Source: Cryobacterium sp. Y50 (GTDB taxonomy: Bacteria; Actinomycetota; Actinomycetes; Actinomycetales; Microbacteriaceae). From it: a stretch of 64,000 nt of DNA. The DNA is taken from the NCBI RefSeq assembly GCF_002929805.1, contig NZ_PJJM01000089.1, positions 1 to 64,000 on the forward strand, read 5' to 3'. Positions 29,778-39,349 of this stretch are shown here, one piece after another. Numbering within the stretch: position 1 is the stretch's first letter; each line of letters opens with the position of its first letter. The translations under genes and the position numbers were made by a program. The notes under the pieces are model-generated. The model ran no database searches, had not been told where the DNA came from, and was given only the letters and a program-made list of their open reading frames with translations.

Positions 29778-31373
29778 TCAGGCGGCGCGCATCTCGATTT
29801 CGCCGGGGGCGGCACCGTCGCTGCCGAAGACCAGGCGGCGGTTGGCAATCTTGTCAGTGAAGAAGCGATCGTGGCTGACCACCACGACAGCGCCGGGAAA
29901 GTGCACGAGGGCGCGTTCCATCACCTGAGTGCTCGACATGTCCAGATGGTTGGTCGGTTCGTCGAGCAGCAGCACCGAAGCTCCGGAGAGCAGGCACTGC
30001 GCCATCGCGACGCGGGCGCGCTGACCGCCCGAGAGATTGCCAATCTTCTGCTTGAGGTCGGCCTCGCTGAACTGGAACATAGTCAGAAAACGGTTGACCG
30101 ATTTCTTGGTCGCGGTGAGGGCGAGGCTGCCGGGCATGGCATTGACGGCATGACTGACAGTGTCATTTTCGTCGAGTTCGGTGAGAATCTGGTTGTACGA
30201 CACAACGCCGGCGCCGCTGGCCCAGGCGACCGAACCGTGGTCGGCCGTCTCCTCGCCGGTGAGCACCCGCAGCAGGGTCGTCTTTCCGCTGCCGTTGCTG
30301 CCAAGCACGACGATGCGGTTGCCACGGCGCACCTCGAAACTGAGGTTTTCGAACAGCACCTTGTCGCCGAAACTCTTGGCCAGGCCGTCGACCCGGCAGA
30401 GGACGTCCTTGACGGGCAGGTTGCCGTAAATCTCGGTGATGATCTGGTCGACCGGGCGCGGTGTGCGCGATTTCTTGATGTGCGCGAGCTGGTTGCCGAG
30501 CTGGCGGCTCTCGGCCTTAGCGGCCTCGCGGCGGTCGGCGATGCCCTCGGCCTCGAAGGCGAGCAGCTCGGATTCGTGCACGAACTGTGCCTCGAGGGTC
30601 TTAAGCCGAAACTGCTTCTGCACGATGTACTCGCCGAAGCTGCCGGGGTATTCGTGTAGGTGAAAGTTCTCGACCTCGATGATGCGGGTGACGACAGCGT
30701 CAAGAAACTTACGGTCGTGCGAGACGACGATGGCAGCACCCTTGAAGCTCTTGAACCAGGCTTCGAGCCACTCCACGCCGGCCACGTCGAGAAAGTTGGT
30801 GGGCTCGTCGAGCAGCAGCACGTCGGGCGCTTCGAGCACGATCTTGGCCAGGGCAGCCCGGTTGCGCCAGCCGCCGGAGAGCTCATCGATCGCACAGACG
30901 CGGTGCGCCTGATCGAATCCGAGGGTGGTCAACGCGGTGTCGATGTGCCGCTTGTAGTCCCAACCGTCCAGCCGGTCCATCTCCTCGAACAGCTCGCCCT
31001 GCCGCCCGATCAGCAGGTCGAGTTCAGCGCTGGCCGACGAGTCGAGCGCGATTGCCGCGTCAATCGCGGCGAGCTCGGCCTCGACCGCCTTCACGGCAAC
31101 GAAGAGTTCGTCGAGCACCTCGGTGATGGTCTGCTCGCCGTTGAGTTCGGAGAACTGGGAGAAATAGCCAACCCGAATGCCATCTTCGAGGGTGACCTCG
31201 CCGGTGTCCGGCGAGACCTGGTCGAGAATCAGCTTGAGAATGGTGGACTTGCCGGAGCCGTTCTTGCCGATCAGGCCGACCCGGTCGCCGGGTTCGAGGC
31301 GAAAGAATGCCTCCCGCAGAATCTGGGTGTTCTCAAAGCGGATGCTGACATCGTTCAGCCGGATCAGGCTCAT
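29778..31373 (-). CDS. ABC-F family ATPase
   Basis: A 531-aa soluble protein with two ABC nucleotide-binding domains and no membrane region. NBD1 has Walker A GLIGKNGSGKST near residue 34, signature ELSGGWRNRAALA and Walker B VLLLDEPTNFLD. NBD2 has VLGSNGSGKTTLLR, NLSGGQRARVAMA and VLLLDEPTNHLD. The P-site-tRNA interaction motif linker lies between them (about 235-320, Arg/Glu-rich). ABC-F proteins act on the ribosome as translation factors or antibiotic-resistance proteins. Without comparison I cannot say which; the full domain set fits a housekeeping factor (EttA/Uup-like). Confidence 0.9.
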   Translation of the reverse strand: MSLIRLNDVSIRFENTQILREAFFRLEPGDRVGLIGKNGSGKSTILKLILDQVSPDTGEVTLEDGIRVGYFSQFSELNGEQTITEVLDELFVAVKAVEAELAAIDAAIALDSSASAELDLLIGRQGELFEEMDRLDGWDYKRHIDTALTTLGFDQAHRVCAIDELSGGWRNRAALAKIVLEAPDVLLLDEPTNFLDVAGVEWLEAWFKSFKGAAIVVSHDRKFLDAVVTRIIEVENFHLHEYPGSFGEYIVQKQFRLKTLEAQFVHESELLAFEAEGIADRREAAKAESRQLGNQLAHIKKSRTPRPVDQIITEIYGNLPVKDVLCRVDGLAKSFGDKVLFENLSFEVRRGNRIVVLGSNGSGKTTLLRVLTGEETADHGSVAWASGAGVVSYNQILTELDENDTVSHAVNAMPGSLALTATKKSVNRFLTMFQFSEADLKQKIGNLSGGQRARVAMAQCLLSGASVLLLDEPTNHLDMSSTQVMERALVHFPGAVVVVSHDRFFTDKIANRRLVFGSDGAAPGEIEMRAA

Positions 31374-31508
31374 GTGTGTTCCCTCCCGAGGTTTCTACGG
31401 CGGGCATTCGCTGAAAAAAACCCCAGCCGTCAGTGTACGTGGCGGCGCTGTGGGACCGTGGCGGCACAGAAAAACCCCTACATCCCAGCCGGGAGGAGGG
31501 GGTAAGGG

Positions 31509-31581
31509 GGCCGGCCACGGGACTTGAACCCGTAACCCCCACTTTACAAGAGTGGTGCGCTACCAATTGCGCCAGGCCGGC
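31509..31581 (-). tRNA. tRNA-Thr (anticodon TGT)
   Basis: The minus strand reads GCCGGCC acceptor, GCGC/GCGC D stem, anticodon loop CTTGTAA (anticodon TGT, Thr ACA), T arm ACGGGTTCAAGTCCCGT and acceptor GGCCGGC. CCA is not encoded at the end. It lies between the ABC-F gene and the DsbA-like gene. A pair of inverted AGCGGATGC motifs (31649-31657 and 31674-31682) lies between this tRNA and the neighbouring gene. Confidence 0.85.
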
Positions 31582-31648
31582 ATGAGGCCAGGGCCTCGAA
31601 TAACCATCCTAAATGATTCTCGAGGCTTTGCCGCCATCGGCCGGGCGA

Positions 31649-31682
31649 AGCGGATGCGACGGCTCGAGCAGCAGCATCCGCT
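31649..31682. repeat. Inverted pair of the abundant AGCGGATGC 9-mer
   Basis: AGCGGATGC at 31649-31657 and GCATCCGCT at 31674-31682 are exactly complementary and could form a 9-bp hairpin with a 16-nt loop. It lies at the 3' end of the DsbA-like gene (minus strand) and may act as its terminator. Both arms belong to a 9-mer family found at many places in the window. Confidence 0.5.
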
Positions 31683-31688
31683 TAGCAG

Positions 31689-32603
31689 CTACCCGCCCGG
31701 GGTCGGGGTGGGGGTCGGCGTCGAGGTCGAGTAGGTCTCGCCGAGGGCCTGCTGAACGAAGGAGGCGAATTCCTTGGGGTCGTCGAGCGAGCCGGTGTAG
31801 GGCTTTCCGTTGACCAAAACGGTCGGGGTGCCGGTGATGGCCTTGATCGACGAGTTGGCAATCGGTCCGTCGAGGGACCTGTCTGTGGCGGCCTGAACCC
31901 AGGACTCGAAGGTTCCGTCGTCGATGCAGGTGTTGATGCTCGAGAGCGCGGTGCTCACGCCGGAATCCTTGACCACGGCCTTGATTTCATCGTTGCTACG
32001 GCCGGGCGCCGATTCTTCGGGCTGATCGACGAACAGGGCCGAGCTCAAGGCGAAGAAGTCGTCCGGCGAGTAGTTGGCGACGCAGGCTGCCGCATTGGCC
32101 GCCCGCAGGGAATACTTGGTGCCGGCGGACTTGCTCGTCAGAATCGACACCGGATGAATCTCGATCGTGGCGGCGCCGGAATCGACCCACTGGGCAATTT
32201 GCTCATTGTTGGCGGCTTCGAAGTCTCCGCAGAACGGGCAGAGGTAGTCGAGATAGACACGAATGTTGGCGACGGCGCCGGTGGGATCGGGTTCGGAGGG
32301 CCGAACGGCGGCATCGGGCTGTAGCGCCGGGGTGAGCGCCGTGATCATGCCTTCGCCGATGAGGACGCCATCGCTGGCCATGTTCCTGGGGCCGGGACCG
32401 GCCGGTTTGATCGAATTGACGATGATGACGGCAACGAGAACAACGATGGCGATGCCCGCGATGCCGATGCCGCCCTGCAGAAAGACCTTGTTTCGACGGT
32501 CCTTTTTCTTTTGGCTGACGCGCAGCTGCTTGGCCTTGATGCGGGCCGCGTCACGGCGTCGGTTTTTTGAGGGACTGCTGTCGCTGGGTCCGCCAATAGT
32601 CAT
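31689..32603 (-). CDS. Membrane-anchored DsbA-like thioredoxin-fold protein
   Basis: A 304-aa protein. A basic cytoplasmic N-terminus (about 1-40), one membrane helix (GGIGIAGIAIVVLVAVIIV) and an extracytoplasmic thioredoxin fold (about 90-290) with the active site CPFC in YLDYLCPFCGDFE and a cis-Pro near GTPTVLVNGKPY. Such proteins oxidise or isomerise disulfides in exported proteins. The tail is Ser/Thr/Pro-rich. ATG 32603 has a weak ribosome site; the longer ORF start 32765 overlaps the divergent promoter region. It is divergent from msiK. Confidence 0.85.
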   Translation of the reverse strand: MTIGGPSDSSPSKNRRRDAARIKAKQLRVSQKKKDRRNKVFLQGGIGIAGIAIVVLVAVIIVNSIKPAGPGPRNMASDGVLIGEGMITALTPALQPDAAVRPSEPDPTGAVANIRVYLDYLCPFCGDFEAANNEQIAQWVDSGAATIEIHPVSILTSKSAGTKYSLRAANAAACVANYSPDDFFALSSALFVDQPEESAPGRSNDEIKAVVKDSGVSTALSSINTCIDDGTFESWVQAATDRSLDGPIANSSIKAITGTPTVLVNGKPYTGSLDDPKEFASFVQQALGETYSTSTPTPTPTPGG

Positions 32604-32820
32604 AAAGATCGCTTTCGAGAAGTGAGCGCGCGCGTCAGCGCACCTTTGGAATATTAGATCCCCTGACTGGGAATCGGCCAAACGGGGCGGACGGGCGATA
32701 ACCGGCACCGGGACATCCGTCGTGTAATAATAAAAGCGTCGTGTGCTTCGGCGCCCGGCGGACAAATCCTATTCACAACGGATCGTCCGGCACGTTCCTG
32801 CCGGTGAAGGAGTAATAATC

Positions 32821-33918
32821 ATGGCTTCAGTGACCTTTGACAAAGCAACTCGGCTCTACCCGGGTTCCACCCGACCGGCTGTTGACCAGCTCGATCTGCA
32901 GGTCGCCGATGGCGAATTCCTGGTTCTGGTCGGCCCGTCCGGCTGTGGAAAGTCCACCTCGCTGCGTATGCTCGCCGGCCTCGAAGAGGTCAACGACGGC
33001 AACATCCTCATCGGCGACCGCAACGTGACGGATGTTCCGCCGAAAGACCGCGACATCGCCATGGTCTTTCAGAACTACGCGCTGTACCCGCACATGACGG
33101 TCGCCGAGAACATGGGCTTCGCGCTCAAGATCGCCGGAATCAACAAGGACGAGCGTGCCGCCCGCGTACTCGAGGCCGCCAAGCTGCTCGACCTGGAGCC
33201 CTACCTCAGCCGCAAGCCGAAGGCCCTCTCCGGTGGCCAGCGTCAGCGCGTCGCCATGGGCCGCGCGATCGTGCGTCAGCCGCAGGTGTTCCTGATGGAT
33301 GAGCCGCTCTCCAACCTCGACGCCAAGCTGCGTGTGCAGACGCGTACGCAGATCGCTTCCTTGCAGCGTCGACTCGGCGTCACGACCGTCTATGTGACCC
33401 ACGACCAGACCGAGGCGCTCACCATGGGCGACCGGATTGCGGTACTCAAGGACGGCATCCTGCAGCAGGTCGGTTCGCCCCGCGACCTGTACGCGAAGCC
33501 GCAGAACGTGTTCGTGGCCGGATTCATCGGCAGCCCCGCAATGAACCTGTTCCTCGCGGACACCGTCGACGGTGGCATCAAGTTCGGCACCGCGACCGTC
33601 CCCGTGCAGCGCGACACCCTCGCTGGCTCGACCGGCAAGAAGGTCACCGTGGGAATTCGTCCGGAAGATATTCAGATGTCGTCGACCGCCGGAGACGGAC
33701 TGCAGATTGAGGTCGATCTGGTCGAAGAGCTCGGCGCCGACGGCTACCTCTACGGTCACTCCACGATCGAGGGCAAGCGCACCGACATCGTCGCTCGCGT
33801 CGACGGCCGCTCCCACCCGAACGCCGGCGAGACGGTGTACCTCACAGCTACTCCGAACCACCTGCACGTGTTCGACGCTGAAACCGGTCTGCGCCTCGGC
33901 GGCGCCGTCACCGACTAG
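32821..33918 (+). CDS. msiK: ABC transporter ATPase, MsiK/UgpC type
   Basis: A 365-aa ABC ATPase of the MalK/UgpC/MsiK family. Walker A GPSGCGKSTSLRML, signature LSGGQRQRVAMGRAIV, Walker B VFLMDEPLSNLDAKLR and H-loop VYVTHDQTEAL are intact. A C-terminal TOBE-like regulatory domain (250-365) follows. In Actinobacteria MsiK is a stand-alone ATPase that powers several carbohydrate importers encoded elsewhere; no permease or binding protein is nearby here, which fits. Start ATG 32821 has GAAGGAG upstream; the longer ORF from 32743 is rejected. A rho-independent terminator (33936) follows. Confidence 0.9.
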   Translation: MASVTFDKATRLYPGSTRPAVDQLDLQVADGEFLVLVGPSGCGKSTSLRMLAGLEEVNDGNILIGDRNVTDVPPKDRDIAMVFQNYALYPHMTVAENMGFALKIAGINKDERAARVLEAAKLLDLEPYLSRKPKALSGGQRQRVAMGRAIVRQPQVFLMDEPLSNLDAKLRVQTRTQIASLQRRLGVTTVYVTHDQTEALTMGDRIAVLKDGILQQVGSPRDLYAKPQNVFVAGFIGSPAMNLFLADTVDGGIKFGTATVPVQRDTLAGSTGKKVTVGIRPEDIQMSSTAGDGLQIEVDLVEELGADGYLYGHSTIEGKRTDIVARVDGRSHPNAGETVYLTATPNHLHVFDAETGLRLGGAVTD

Positions 33919-33935
33919 TCAGCTTTTCGGCTTTC

Positions 33936-33967
33936 GGCTGGAGGGAGTTCGCTCCCTCCAGCCTTTT
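33936..33967 (+). terminator. Rho-independent terminator of msiK
   Basis: GGCTGGAGGGAG (33936-33947) pairs with CTCCCTCCAGCC (33952-33963) across TTCG, followed by TTTT. It is 17 bp after the msiK stop. Confidence 0.92.
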
Positions 33968-33982
33968 GGTTAGGGTCACACT

Positions 33983-35293
33983 ATGAGCGGTTCCCTCAAT
34001 ATCACCGCGGCTACGGCCGACCCTGCCCTACTCGACCTGCCGTGGCATCTGCCTTTGGATGCCTGGCCGAATGAGAACATCGCCTCGTTGCCCAAGGGCA
34101 TTTCCCGGCACCTGGTGCGGTTCGCTCATCTGAGCGGGCGGGTGGTCGCCATCAAGGAGACTACGAACGAGATGGCTAAGCGCGAGTACGACATGCTGCG
34201 CACCCTGGCCAATCTGGAGATTCCCTGCGTCGAGCCGGTCGCCGTCATCACCAATAGAACGGATGCCGACCTCGACCCCCTGAATTCGGTTCTGGTCACC
34301 CGGCACCTCAAGTTCTCACTCCCCTACCGCGCCCTCTATTCACACGCCCTGCGTCCGGATACGGCCACCCGGCTGGTTGATGCCCTTGCCGTGCTGCTGG
34401 TGCGGTTGCACATGATCGGATTCTTCTGGGGCGACGTGTCGCTGTCGAACACTTTGTTTCGGCGAGATGCCGGCGCCTTCGCTGCCTATCTCGTCGACGC
34501 CGAGACCGGACAGTTGTACTCCGGCGGGCTCTCGAATGGACAGCGCGAGAACGATTTGGAAATCGCCCGGGTGAACATTGCCGGGGAATTGATGGACCTC
34601 GAAGCGGGCGGCCGCGTTGCCGACGAACTCGACCCGATCCGGATCAGCAACGGCATCGTTGCGGCTTACCGACTGCTCTGGAAGGAGCTCACCGGCTCAG
34701 AGTCGTTCTCTAGTTCCGAACGGTGGCGCATCACCGAACGGGTCGAGCGCCTCAATAACCTCGGCTTCGACATCGAGGAACTCGCGATCAAGACCGATGG
34801 GACTGGTTCGCGCGTGCGGATTCAGCCCAAGGTTGTCGACGCCGGACACCATCAGCGCCGTCTGCTGCGCCTGACCGGCCTCGACGCCGAAGAAAACCAG
34901 GCTCGTCGGCTACTCAACGACCTCGACTCCTACCGCGCTGCGTATGGCGAGCCGGCCGCCGACGAGGAAATGGTCGCGCACGAGTGGCTCGTTCGGGTGT
35001 TCGAGCCGGTGGTGCGGGCAATTCCCGTGGAGTTGCAGGGCAAGCTCGAGCGGGCGCAGGTGTTCCACCAACTCCTCGATCACCGCTGGTATATGGCGCA
35101 GAACCAGTCGCGGGACATTCCGCTCGCCGAGGCCGTGAGCTCGTATGTGCAGGATGTGCTGCGGCACCGCCGCGACGAGGCTACCGTAATGGATCCACTC
35201 ACCGGGGCGATTACGCTGCCGATCCGGGTGCAGCCCGGCGACGATACCTCGGTCGACCCCGATGATGCCGACGACTGGACCCTCAAGGTTTAG
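33983..35293 (+). CDS. DUF4032 family, kinase-like protein
   Basis: A 436-aa actinobacterial DUF4032 protein. It has a protein-kinase-like (LPS-kinase) fold, with a conserved Lys in VVAIKETTNEMAKREYDML (beta-3-like), a Glu-containing helix, and the HxD-like site WGDVSLSNTLFRRD near residue 150 (the canonical His is Trp here) followed by LVDAETGQL, a DFG-like site. Residues 250-436 form the family-specific half. Function is unknown; catalysis is uncertain because of the changed HxD. It stands alone after the msiK terminator and ends at a 30-bp palindrome. Confidence 0.75.
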   Translation: MSGSLNITAATADPALLDLPWHLPLDAWPNENIASLPKGISRHLVRFAHLSGRVVAIKETTNEMAKREYDMLRTLANLEIPCVEPVAVITNRTDADLDPLNSVLVTRHLKFSLPYRALYSHALRPDTATRLVDALAVLLVRLHMIGFFWGDVSLSNTLFRRDAGAFAAYLVDAETGQLYSGGLSNGQRENDLEIARVNIAGELMDLEAGGRVADELDPIRISNGIVAAYRLLWKELTGSESFSSSERWRITERVERLNNLGFDIEELAIKTDGTGSRVRIQPKVVDAGHHQRRLLRLTGLDAEENQARRLLNDLDSYRAAYGEPAADEEMVAHEWLVRVFEPVVRAIPVELQGKLERAQVFHQLLDHRWYMAQNQSRDIPLAEAVSSYVQDVLRHRRDEATVMDPLTGAITLPIRVQPGDDTSVDPDDADDWTLKV

Positions 35294-35323
35294 CGCTTTC
35301 TCCCAGTTGCCTACTGGTACTTC

Positions 35324-35353
35324 TTTGCGACCGGGCCCGGGCCCGGTCGCAAA
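35324..35353. terminator. 30-bp perfect palindrome between DUF4032 and rlmB genes
   Basis: The left half TTTGCGACCGGGCCC (35324-35338) is followed immediately by its exact reverse complement (35339-35353). It lies 31 bp past the DUF4032 stop and 21 bp before the rlmB stop. It can act as a bidirectional terminator. Confidence 0.8.
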
Positions 35354-35373
35354 GGGAGATACGAGTGCGGGGT

Positions 35374-36510
35374 CTACTGCTTGGCGGCCTGTTTCGCGGC
35401 CTTGATCTGAGCACGGAGGCGGGCCACCTCGTACAGGGTGACTCCGGCGGCGATTCCGGCGTTGAGTGATTCGGTCGAGGCGCTGATCGGAATCGAGACG
35501 ATCGCGTCGCAGGTCTCGGTGACGAGGCGGGACAGGCCCTTGCCCTCGCTGCCGACGACGATGACGATCGGGCGCTCGGCGAATCCGGTACCGAGGTCGG
35601 GCAAGGACACGTCGCCGTCGCCAGCCAGGCCGAGCACGAACACGCCTTGCGCCTTGAGTGCCTTGAGCGTCTGGGTAAGATTGCTCGCCATCGCGACGGG
35701 GGTACGGGCGGCGGCGCCGGCGCTGGTCTTCCAGGCAGAGGCGGTGACGCCAACCGAGCGGCGCTGCGGCACGATGATTCCGTGGCCGCCGAATGCAGCG
35801 GTCGAACGGATGATCGCACCCAGATTGCGCGGGTCGGTGATGCCGTCGAGGGCCACGAACAACGGCTTGTGGCCGCGGCTGATGGTCAGTTCGAGCAGTT
35901 CCATCGGGTGCGGGTACTCGTAGGCCGGAACCTTGAGCGCGAGGCCCTGGTGCACGGCGTCGCGACCGGCGAGACGGTCGAGTTCGGGGCGCATAACCTC
36001 GAGAATGGGGATGTTGCGGCTCGTCGCCATGAGCAGCACCTCTTTGACCCGCTCATCCATTTCGATGCGCGCTGCGATGTAGAGGGTCAGTGCCGGGATC
36101 TTCGCGCGCAGCGCCTCAAGCACCGAGTTGCGGCCGGTGACGATCTCGTGCTCGTCGATCTGTTGGGCGCGACGGGTCGAGGATCCGCCGCCGCCGGTGT
36201 TGCCGGTGCCGCGCTGCGGGCCTCCCTGCGACGCGCCGCGGGAACCACCACGAGCAGCGGGGCCGCCACGCGAGCCGCCACGGTTGGCGGAAGCATCCGC
36301 TGCCGGGCGCGAGTTGAAACCGCCGGCGGCGGTGAAGCGCTCGGCCGCAGCCTTGCGCTTGCCAGCGGGGTGGTAGGGACGGTCTTCGGCCTTGGGCGTG
36401 GGCTTCTTACCCTCGAGCGCCTGGCGGCCCTGGCCACCGGAGCCGACCTGGGCTCCGCGGCTGCCCTTGCGCACCGATCCGGTGCGCGATTTGCGGTCTA
36501 AGTTCTTCAT
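35374..36510 (-). CDS. rlmB: 23S rRNA (guanosine(2251)-2'-O)-methyltransferase RlmB
   Basis: A 378-aa SPOUT-family methyltransferase that 2'-O-methylates G2251 in the 23S rRNA P loop. The N-terminus (1-115) is a basic, Gly/Arg-rich disordered tail. The SpoU substrate-binding domain (about 120-205) begins HEIVTGRNSVLEAL. The catalytic SPOUT knot (210-375) carries ALDGITDPRNLGAIIRSTAAFG, VVGSEGKGL and PISASTESLNAGIAAGV. The last gene of carD-ispDF-cysS-rlmB; its ATG overlaps the cysS stop by one base, so it is co-translated. It converges with DUF4032. Confidence 0.92.
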   Translation of the reverse strand: MKNLDRKSRTGSVRKGSRGAQVGSGGQGRQALEGKKPTPKAEDRPYHPAGKRKAAAERFTAAGGFNSRPAADASANRGGSRGGPAARGGSRGASQGGPQRGTGNTGGGGSSTRRAQQIDEHEIVTGRNSVLEALRAKIPALTLYIAARIEMDERVKEVLLMATSRNIPILEVMRPELDRLAGRDAVHQGLALKVPAYEYPHPMELLELTISRGHKPLFVALDGITDPRNLGAIIRSTAAFGGHGIIVPQRRSVGVTASAWKTSAGAAARTPVAMASNLTQTLKALKAQGVFVLGLAGDGDVSLPDLGTGFAERPIVIVVGSEGKGLSRLVTETCDAIVSIPISASTESLNAGIAAGVTLYEVARLRAQIKAAKQAAKQ

Positions 36511-37925
36511 CAGTCAAAGCTCCAATGGGCACCCGACGGGGTGTCTTCGATGGTGATTCCGGCGGCGACGAGTTCGTCCCGGATTCGGTCTGCGGCCGCG
36601 TAGTCGCGGTTTTCCCTGGCGAGGGTGCGGTCGCTGAGCAATCGCTCGACCAACGCGCTCAGGGCCACCATGGCCGGTTCGTCCGTCGCCACGGCCCAGC
36701 CGGGCGACAAAGGGTTGATTCCCAGCACTTCGCTCATCGCGAGTACTTCACTACGAGCAGATGCCGCAGCATGCAGGTCTTCGGTATCCAGCGCGGCGTT
36801 GCCGGCCCGAACGGTGTCGTGGAGCACACCGAGCGCCTGTGGAACGGCGAGATCGTCGTCCATGGCCGCGGCGAACTCGTCGGGCACGACCTCGACGCCA
36901 CTCCCGGCGAACCGGGTACCGGCAAGGCGCCGGTCGGCACGGTCGAGAAAACTTTCGATGCGGTCGAGGGCCGCTTCGGCCTCGGCCAGGGACCCGTCGT
37001 TGTAGTCAATGGTCGAGCGGTAGTGGGCGGCGCCGAGAAAATAGCGCACGACGATGGCGCGAGCCTGGTCGAGCAGTTCGGCCGCGAACACAGAGTTGCC
37101 GAGCGACTTGGACATCTTCTGCCCGTTCACGTTCACCAGGCCGTTGTGCACCCAGTAGTTCGCGAAGTCACTGCCGGCCGCGTTCGACTGGGCCAGCTCG
37201 TTCTCGTGGTGCGGAAACCGCAGGTCGAGTCCGCCGCCGTGAATGTCGAACCGGTCGCCGAGGTAGCGGGCGGCCATGGCCGAGCACTCGATGTGCCAGC
37301 CGGGGCGACCAATGCCCCACGGCGACGGCCAGGCGGCTGAGTCCGGTTCGCCCTCCTTATGGCCCTTCCACAGGGCGAAGTCGTGGGGGTCGCGCTTGCC
37401 GCGCGGGGAGGAATCCGCTGCCGTTTCCATATTGTCCGGCGACTGGTGCGTGAGCGCGCCATAGGCGGCCCAGCTCGCACTGGAGAAATACACGTCGGCC
37501 GAACCGTCAGCGGCCGGGTAGGCGTGGCCGCGTTCGATCAGGGTCGCGATGAGGGTCTGCATCTCGGTGATGCTCGCCGTCGCGCGCGGCTCGTAGGTGG
37601 GGGCGAGGATGCCGAGGCGCTGGTAGCCGGCGGTGAACTCGAGCTCGTAGCGATAGGCGAGCGCCCACCACTGCTCGCTCGAACCCTTGGCGTTGATCAG
37701 AATCTTGTCGTCGATGTCGGTGACGTTGCGCACGAACGTGACGTTCAGTCCGCGGTAGCTGAGCCAGCGGCGCAACTGGTCGTAGACCAGGGCGCTGCGC
37801 AGGTGACCGATGTGCGGGCTGGACTGCACGGTGGGTCCACACACGTACATTCCGACCTGGCCCGGTTCGCGGGGGACAAAGTCAAGCAAGGCCGCAGCCT
37901 TCGAATCGTACAGTTGCATGGTCAC
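36510..37925 (-). CDS. cysS: Cysteinyl-tRNA synthetase
   Basis: A 471-aa class I aminoacyl-tRNA synthetase charging tRNA-Cys. The signature HIGH-type box is [17 protein letters not shown] near residue 30, the zinc ligands lie around MYVCGPTV (Cys) and the downstream Cys/His, and KMSKS-type [10 protein letters not shown] lies near residue 265. C-terminal DALR-like anticodon region follows. Start ATG 37925 overlaps the ispDF stop by 4 bp (ATGA). Length and motif order are normal. Confidence 0.95.
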   Translation of the reverse strand: MTMQLYDSKAAALLDFVPREPGQVGMYVCGPTVQSSPHIGHLRSALVYDQLRRWLSYRGLNVTFVRNVTDIDDKILINAKGSSEQWWALAYRYELEFTAGYQRLGILAPTYEPRATASITEMQTLIATLIERGHAYPAADGSADVYFSSASWAAYGALTHQSPDNMETAADSSPRGKRDPHDFALWKGHKEGEPDSAAWPSPWGIGRPGWHIECSAMAARYLGDRFDIHGGGLDLRFPHHENELAQSNAAGSDFANYWVHNGLVNVNGQKMSKSLGNSVFAAELLDQARAIVVRYFLGAAHYRSTIDYNDGSLAEAEAALDRIESFLDRADRRLAGTRFAGSGVEVVPDEFAAAMDDDLAVPQALGVLHDTVRAGNAALDTEDLHAAASARSEVLAMSEVLGINPLSPGWAVATDEPAMVALSALVERLLSDRTLARENRDYAAADRIRDELVAAGITIEDTPSGAHWSFD

Positions 37926-39256
37926 GCCTCCCAGTTTAGGTCAGGGGTCTGACCCGGCCCTGGTGCCGCAGGCGGTAGCGGGTAGAGCAGCGCCGTTGCC
38001 GTCGCCGCGACGCCCTCGCCGCGACCGGTGAATCCGAGGGCGTCGGTCGTGGTTGCCGCGATATTGATCGGTGCAGAGAGGATGCCGGCGAGTCGCGTTT
38101 CTGCCTCGGCACGACGCAGCGAAAATTTGGGGTGGTTACCGATGATCTGCACCGAGACGTTGCCGACCTGGTATCCGGCGGCAGCAACCAGGCGCACCGT
38201 TTCGGCAAGAAAGACGTCGCCGTGGGCGCCGCTGAACCGCGGATCAGTCGTGCCGAACACGCTGCCGATGTCGCCGAGGCCGGCCGCGCCGAGCAGGGCG
38301 TCGCAGATGGCGTGCGCGGCGACATCGCCGTCACTGTGGCCGCTGAGGCCGCGCTCCCCCGGCCAGTACAGCCCGGCCAGCCAGAGATCGGTCGTGCCAT
38401 CGGCAGCGAAGGCGTGCACGTCGAGTCCGGTGCCAATGCGCGGCGGGAGCGGGGACTGCGGCGGGGTCGCGGCGACCACGTGCAGAATCAGTTCGGCTCG
38501 TTCGAGGTCTTCGGGCGTGGTGATCTTGAATGCGAGGGGGTCGCCGGGAATGACGGTGACCGTATGTCCGGCATCGGCGACGAGAGCGGCATCGTCGGTG
38601 AGCGCTTCGAACCGACCGTTCTGCACGGCCCAGGCGCGGGCGGCGGCGAGCATGGCGCGAGGAAAGCCCTGCGGGGTCTGTACGGCTAAGAGCTCGGAGC
38701 GGTTAACGGTGCCGAGGATTGTGCCGGATGCGGCGACCCGTTTGATGGTATCCACGACCGGGAGCCCCGGAATAATGCCGTGTCCGGTAGAACGCACAGC
38801 GTCGACGACGGCGTCGCACAGGCTGGCGGGGGTGAGGGCACGCGCGGCATCGTGCACGAGCACCACGTCGATACCCGGGAGCAGGGCTGCGACGCCCTGG
38901 TCGACCGAGTCCTGGCGGGTGCCTCCGCCGGCGACGATCGTCAGGGCCGATGCGGGCGCCTCATGACGGGCGGCGGTAGCGGCGGCGATGGCGCGCGCAT
39001 CCGCTATCCGGTCGCTGGGGGCAACGACAATGATCTGCACGGGCCAACGCATTCCAAAAATGGAATCCAGGGCGTGGTCGAGTAGGGGGCGCATATGCAG
39101 CAAAACGAATGCTTTAGGTTCGGCGTGCCCCAGACGGTTCCCACTGCCGGCAGCGACGACGATCACAGCAACGGTGGGCGCCGTCACGGCCGAGCGCGTG
39201 CGGTCGGCGAGAGCGCCGGGCTGGGGCACGGCCTGCGACACGAGGGGAACAGTCAT
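37922..39256 (-). CDS. ispDF: Bifunctional IspD-IspF enzyme
   Basis: A 444-aa fusion of two MEP-pathway enzymes. The N-terminal IspD (about 25-235) cytidylylates MEP, with [20 protein letters not shown] (CTP loop) and [10 protein letters not shown]. The C-terminal IspF (about 265-440) makes MEcPP, with [12 protein letters not shown] (metal DxH), [18 protein letters not shown] and the [13 protein letters not shown] segment. The fusion occurs in many Actinobacteria. The start ATG 39256 lies 8 bp after TAGATA, a -10-like box, and has no ribosome site, suggesting a leaderless transcript. cysS overlaps the 3' end by 4 bp; carD lies upstream behind a terminator. Confidence 0.93.
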   Translation of the reverse strand: MTVPLVSQAVPQPGALADRTRSAVTAPTVAVIVVAAGSGNRLGHAEPKAFVLLHMRPLLDHALDSIFGMRWPVQIIVVAPSDRIADARAIAAATAARHEAPASALTIVAGGGTRQDSVDQGVAALLPGIDVVLVHDAARALTPASLCDAVVDAVRSTGHGIIPGLPVVDTIKRVAASGTILGTVNRSELLAVQTPQGFPRAMLAAARAWAVQNGRFEALTDDAALVADAGHTVTVIPGDPLAFKITTPEDLERAELILHVVAATPPQSPLPPRIGTGLDVHAFAADGTTDLWLAGLYWPGERGLSGHSDGDVAAHAICDALLGAAGLGDIGSVFGTTDPRFSGAHGDVFLAETVRLVAAAGYQVGNVSVQIIGNHPKFSLRRAEAETRLAGILSAPINIAATTTDALGFTGRGEGVAATATALLYPLPPAAPGPGQTPDLNWEA

Positions 39257-39300
39257 ATTTGGAGGGTATCTATCTGGGGCGGTTGCGGGGCACGAACATG

Positions 39301-39328
39301 CAAAAGGCGGCACCTCGCGGCGCCGCCT
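39301..39328 (-). terminator. Terminator of carD
   Basis: On the minus strand AGGCGGC (39322-39328) pairs with GCCGCCT (39305-39311), followed by TTTTG. It lies 22 bp after the carD stop and 45 bp before the ispDF start. Confidence 0.8.
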
Positions 39329-39349
39329 CTCACGAAGCAAAGTTAATGA

